A DNA stretch of 64,000 bases from Sphingobium sufflavum (lineage in GTDB: Bacteria; Pseudomonadota; Alphaproteobacteria; Sphingomonadales; Sphingomonadaceae). Made by a program: the position numbers and the translations under genes. Every line of letters begins with the position of its first letter. Within the stretch, counting starts at the first letter, position 1. The notes beneath the pieces are model-generated. The model searched no databases. It was given only the letters and a program-made list of their open reading frames with translations, and was not told the DNA's origin. The stretch lies in NCBI RefSeq assembly GCF_021403115.1, contig NZ_JAJSSH010000001.1:372001-436000 (forward strand). Reading direction: 5' to 3'. Of the stretch, positions 61,787 through 64,000 are shown in pieces.

Positions 61787-62800
61787 ATGACCGTCAAAGA
61801 ACCAACGGATCGGATAGCAATAATCGGTGCGGGGCATGTCGGCGCAACGGCGGCCTACGCCACGATGCTACGCGGCCTTTTTCCCGAGATCGTGCTTATC
61901 GACGACAACCATGCGTTGGCATCTGCCGAAGCTGCGGATTTGTCGGATGCCAACGCCTTGGCAAGACCGTCACGCATCTGGGCAGGCACATATGACGATG
62001 CCTCGAGCGCAAAGGTAGTTGTCATCACCGCAGGCGCTGCGACCCATGGGGCTGAAAGCCGTCTTTCTGTGGCTGCGCTTAGCGCGCAAATCGTGAGGGC
62101 CTGTGTCAATGAACTCGACGCTGCGGGGTTCGATGGCATTTTACTGATCGCGGCCAACCCCGTCGATGTAATGACAGCGATAGCGTTCAACGCTGGCAAC
62201 CTTCCCGCCAACCAGATCCTCGGAACCGGTACGCTGCTCGATTCAAACCGGCTGCGGCAAATGCTTGCCGCGCACTTCAATGTCGCAGCGTCCGCTGTGG
62301 ATGCCGTTGTGCTGGGCGAGCATGGCGATAGCGAAGTGGCGATTTTTTCTGCGGTCCGTATCGGCGGGATTCCCTTGCAGGAGTTTCAGACCGATCGCCC
62401 GATACTTGACACCGTCGCTGTCGCGAAAGCTGTGCGTGAATCGGCCTATTCGATCGTGTCTGGCAAGGGGTATACCTCCTTCGGCATTGCGACAGCCATC
62501 GTTCGGATTTGCGAGGCAATAATCCGCAACGAGCGCGCGGTTTTACCGATTTCGACCCTCATGCACGGAATCGCTGGTGCTGACGAAATTGCGATCAGCA
62601 TGCCCTGCATCATCGGCGCAAACGGTGTGGAGCAGGTTCTAGCGCCGCTCCTCAATGCCGAAGAGGCTGCGGCGCTTCGATCGTCCTCGTTAACAATTCA
62701 GGGCGTGGTCGAGGCTCAGGTCTGGGAGGCCAAGCTGCCGCAATCGAACGAAGTAGCCTGGCTCCGCGACGAAGCGAGAAGCCGTACGACATCTGAGTAA
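61787..62800 (+). CDS. Lactate/malate dehydrogenase-family enzyme (L-LDH-like)
   Basis: 337 aa. NAD fold IAIIGAGHVGATAAYATMLR; DLSDANALARPSRIWAGTYD. Catalytic residues: Arg92 (AESRLSVAAL), Asn124 (IAANPVDVMT), Asp152 and Arg155 (GTGTLLDSNRLRQML), His179 (LGEHGDSEVA). The LDSxR and GEHGDSE forms are LDH-like. In the specificity loop VITAGAATHGAESRL, Thr86 occupies the position of Gln102 (LDH) or Arg102 (MDH), so the 2-oxoacid used is uncertain. It oxidises or reduces a 2-hydroxy acid with NAD. Start at 61787. It precedes the response regulator by 26 bp. Confidence 0.88.
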   Translation: MTVKEPTDRIAIIGAGHVGATAAYATMLRGLFPEIVLIDDNHALASAEAADLSDANALARPSRIWAGTYDDASSAKVVVITAGAATHGAESRLSVAALSAQIVRACVNELDAAGFDGILLIAANPVDVMTAIAFNAGNLPANQILGTGTLLDSNRLRQMLAAHFNVAASAVDAVVLGEHGDSEVAIFSAVRIGGIPLQEFQTDRPILDTVAVAKAVRESAYSIVSGKGYTSFGIATAIVRICEAIIRNERAVLPISTLMHGIAGADEIAISMPCIIGANGVEQVLAPLLNAEEAAALRSSSLTIQGVVEAQVWEAKLPQSNEVAWLRDEARSRTTSE

Positions 62801-62825
62801 GCCGACGCTCGAAAGGCAAAGTTCC

Positions 62826-63314
62826 ATGGCGGTCGATCCCAAACATCAGCTCCTACTCTACGTAGAGGATGAACAGTCTGTGCGGACACCGGTTGCCGAG
62901 ATGCTGAAACATGCAGGCTTTGACATCATGCTGGCCAACAACGGCGTGGAAGCCCTCAACTGCATAGCGACGGATGACGGGCATATTGATTGCATCGTGA
63001 CAGATGTGCGCCTTGGCCGCGGCCCGACGGGATGGAATGTCGGTCGCCGCGCCCGGCTGCACGCATCGACTATGCCAGTCGTCTACACCAGTTCGTCGAC
63101 TGCGGCCGAATGGATGGCTTATGGCGTGCCGCTGAGCGAACTGGTGATCAAGCCATTTAGGCGGGCGCAGCTGATCGACGCCCTGTCCTTGGTCAGATCC
63201 AAAGCAAGCGCTGCCATTCCCCACGCACTTCGTCGAACACGAAAGCCGGTGGGGCTGGAAAGCGCCGTCGGGCCGAACACAAGCCGCCGCCAAATCTCAG
63301 AGGAAACGACATGA
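62826..63314 (+). CDS. Single-domain response regulator
   Basis: 162 aa: a receiver domain with a 35-residue basic tail and no output domain. Acidic pocket LLYVEDEQSVRTP, phosphoacceptor Asp60 (CIVTDVRLGRGPTGW), Thr/Ser switch PVVYTSSST and Lys109 (ELVIKPFRRAQL). Probably phosphorylated by a HisKA_2/HWE kinase such as the one at 60308-61387, acting as a phosphate sink or shuttle. It overlaps the GNAT gene by 4 bp. Confidence 0.9.
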   Translation: MAVDPKHQLLLYVEDEQSVRTPVAEMLKHAGFDIMLANNGVEALNCIATDDGHIDCIVTDVRLGRGPTGWNVGRRARLHASTMPVVYTSSSTAAEWMAYGVPLSELVIKPFRRAQLIDALSLVRSKASAAIPHALRRTRKPVGLESAVGPNTSRRQISEETT

Positions 63315-63832
63315 CGCAATCGGACGATGACTCCTCGATCACGACCCGATCCGGCGCCCATTTTCATGTCCGACGCGCACACGTCGGTGATGGCCCGACG
63401 ATCAAGGCTTTCTTTGCCCATGTCACCCCCGTGGATCTTAGGTTTCGATTTCTCAGCGTTATCAGGGAAGTGAGCCAGGAGCAGATTACGATGCTTGAAT
63501 GCCCACTACCCAATAGCGACAGCTTTCTTGTGTTCACACGGGACCAGTCCCGGATGGTTGCGACTGCAATGCTGGCTTACGGCGCCGACTTGGAGAAGGG
63601 CGAGGTGGCGATTGCAATCCGCGCCGATTATAAGGACCAAGGCATAGGCTGGGCGTTGTTGGCCCATATTGCGCGCTACGCTGAGACAATCGGGTTGCGG
63701 ACGCTGGAAGCAATCGAGAGTCGGGACAACCATGCCGCTATCGAGGTCGAGTGCGACCAAGGCTTTATCGCCACTGAGTATCCCGGCGATTCCACGCTGA
63801 TGTTGGTCAGCCGCACACTTGGGCGCCGATGA
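63311..63832 (+). CDS. GNAT acetyltransferase (Pat-like domain)
   Basis: 173 aa. N-terminal FHVRRAHVGDGPTIKAFFAH and TPVDLRFRFLSVIREVSQEQ are characteristic of the GNAT domain of Pat/AcuA-type protein lysine acetyltransferases, which control acetyl-CoA synthetase. Acetyl-CoA loop IRADYKDQGIGWALLAHIAR (usual RxxGxG/A here DQGIGW). C-terminal ESRDNHAAIEVECDQGFIAT. Its start overlaps the response regulator stop, so the two are coupled. Confidence 0.88.
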   Translation: MTQSDDDSSITTRSGAHFHVRRAHVGDGPTIKAFFAHVTPVDLRFRFLSVIREVSQEQITMLECPLPNSDSFLVFTRDQSRMVATAMLAYGADLEKGEVAIAIRADYKDQGIGWALLAHIARYAETIGLRTLEAIESRDNHAAIEVECDQGFIATEYPGDSTLMLVSRTLGRR

Positions 63833-63916
63833 TAGGCAGACGCGGTTCGACCGGCGGCCGCGGGGACCGCTAGCCCAGCAAAAACTCACCGACATAGCAT
63901 GCAAGGACACCATCGA

Positions 63917-64000
63917 ATGAGATTTCGAACCCAGTGCCTGGGGCTCATGAGCGGAGTGCTCGCTTTGGCAGGTGCCGGTTCGGCCGCCCCTGTCGATGGA
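63917..64000 (+). CDS. N-terminus of an exported protein (runs off right edge)
   Basis: 28 codons from ATG 63917: a short basic start (MRFRTQ), a hydrophobic core (LGLMSGVLALAGAG) and an AxA-like cleavage region SAAPVDG, i.e. a signal peptide. AAGGACA lies about twelve bases upstream. The mature protein is outside the window and cannot be identified. Confidence 0.55.
   Translation, partial: MRFRTQCLGLMSGVLALAGAGSAAPVDG

Larger units (their letters stand above)
55105..64000. mobile_element. Genomic island at tRNA-Ser (left end; right end outside window)
   Basis: Starts at the tRNA-Ser 3' end and carries a broken P4-type integrase, a second recombinase fragment, a truncated pfkB, and accessory metabolic and signalling genes. 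The DNA is visibly less GC-rich than the core, with frequent AT-rich spacers. No transposase or conjugation gene is in view. The extent to the right is unknown. Confidence 0.75.

Noticed and set aside
1..64000. CRISPR arrays, rRNA genes, prophage structural genes, toxin-antitoxin pairs
   Set aside because: Looked for but no regular spaced repeats, rRNA sequence, phage morphogenesis genes or recognisable toxin-antitoxin pairs were seen.

Overview
This 64 kb window comes from a high-GC alphaproteobacterium and looks like a sphingomonad (Sphingobium/Novosphingobium/Sphingopyxis type). The grounds are the smc - two DsbA-like proteins - dciA block divergent from mutY-nudC, a TorF-family porin, interspersed repeats of the kind common in sphingomonads, and the style of the ribosomal proteins. 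This is inferred from gene content and motifs; no search was run.

Layout. 1-18.4 kb is mostly housekeeping: a 5' fragment of uvrA, an RlpA-like lipoprotein, a P-loop protein, a PAP2/Aur1-like membrane enzyme, a small beta-barrel, a hybrid histidine kinase, a sulfotransferase and MFS transporter, then smc, two DsbA-like thioredoxin-fold proteins, dciA, and divergently mutY-nudC. 18.4-25.5 kb holds a small membrane protein, a TldD/PmbA protein overlapping an inositol-monophosphatase-like gene, an NTF2-fold gene, a sulfur pair (sseA-metC) and the TorF porin.

25.6-51.9 kb is a large acyl-CoA gene region. It contains four family III (CaiB/BaiF) CoA-transferases, four MaoC/FAS1-like hydratases, a two-subunit biotin-dependent carboxylase, an AMP-forming acyl-CoA synthetase, two SDRs, a 3-hydroxyisobutyrate-dehydrogenase-like enzyme, an SMP-30 lactonase, an isochorismatase-like hydrolase, a thioesterase, a carrier, and GntR and IclR regulators. 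It has no acyl-CoA dehydrogenase, thiolase or oxygenase. One CoA-transferase of an adjacent pair lacks the catalytic Asp, which suggests a heteromer. Two promoters carry the same 12-bp palindrome ATAATGCATTAT over their -10 regions, and related TGCA-N3-TGCAT sites lie upstream of a hydratase gene and of the GntR gene. This points to a GntR-centred regulon. The substrate is unknown: a branched or unsaturated carboxylic acid activated to its CoA ester is the best guess.

52-54.9 kb is the ribosomal alpha operon (rpsM-rpsK-rpoA-rplQ) with its own promoter and a strong terminator. At 55.0 kb a tRNA-Ser(GCU) marks the left end of a genomic island that runs past the right edge. Next to the tRNA lie the first 346 codons of a P4-type integrase, then the 3' catalytic part of a different tyrosine recombinase in another frame, then a pfkB gene cut off before its catalytic motif. 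The island carries a DUF1971 protein, a translationally coupled histidine kinase - L,D-transpeptidase - APC permease operon, a lactate/malate-dehydrogenase-like enzyme with an unusual specificity residue, a response regulator and a GNAT. Its base composition is visibly less GC-rich than the core.
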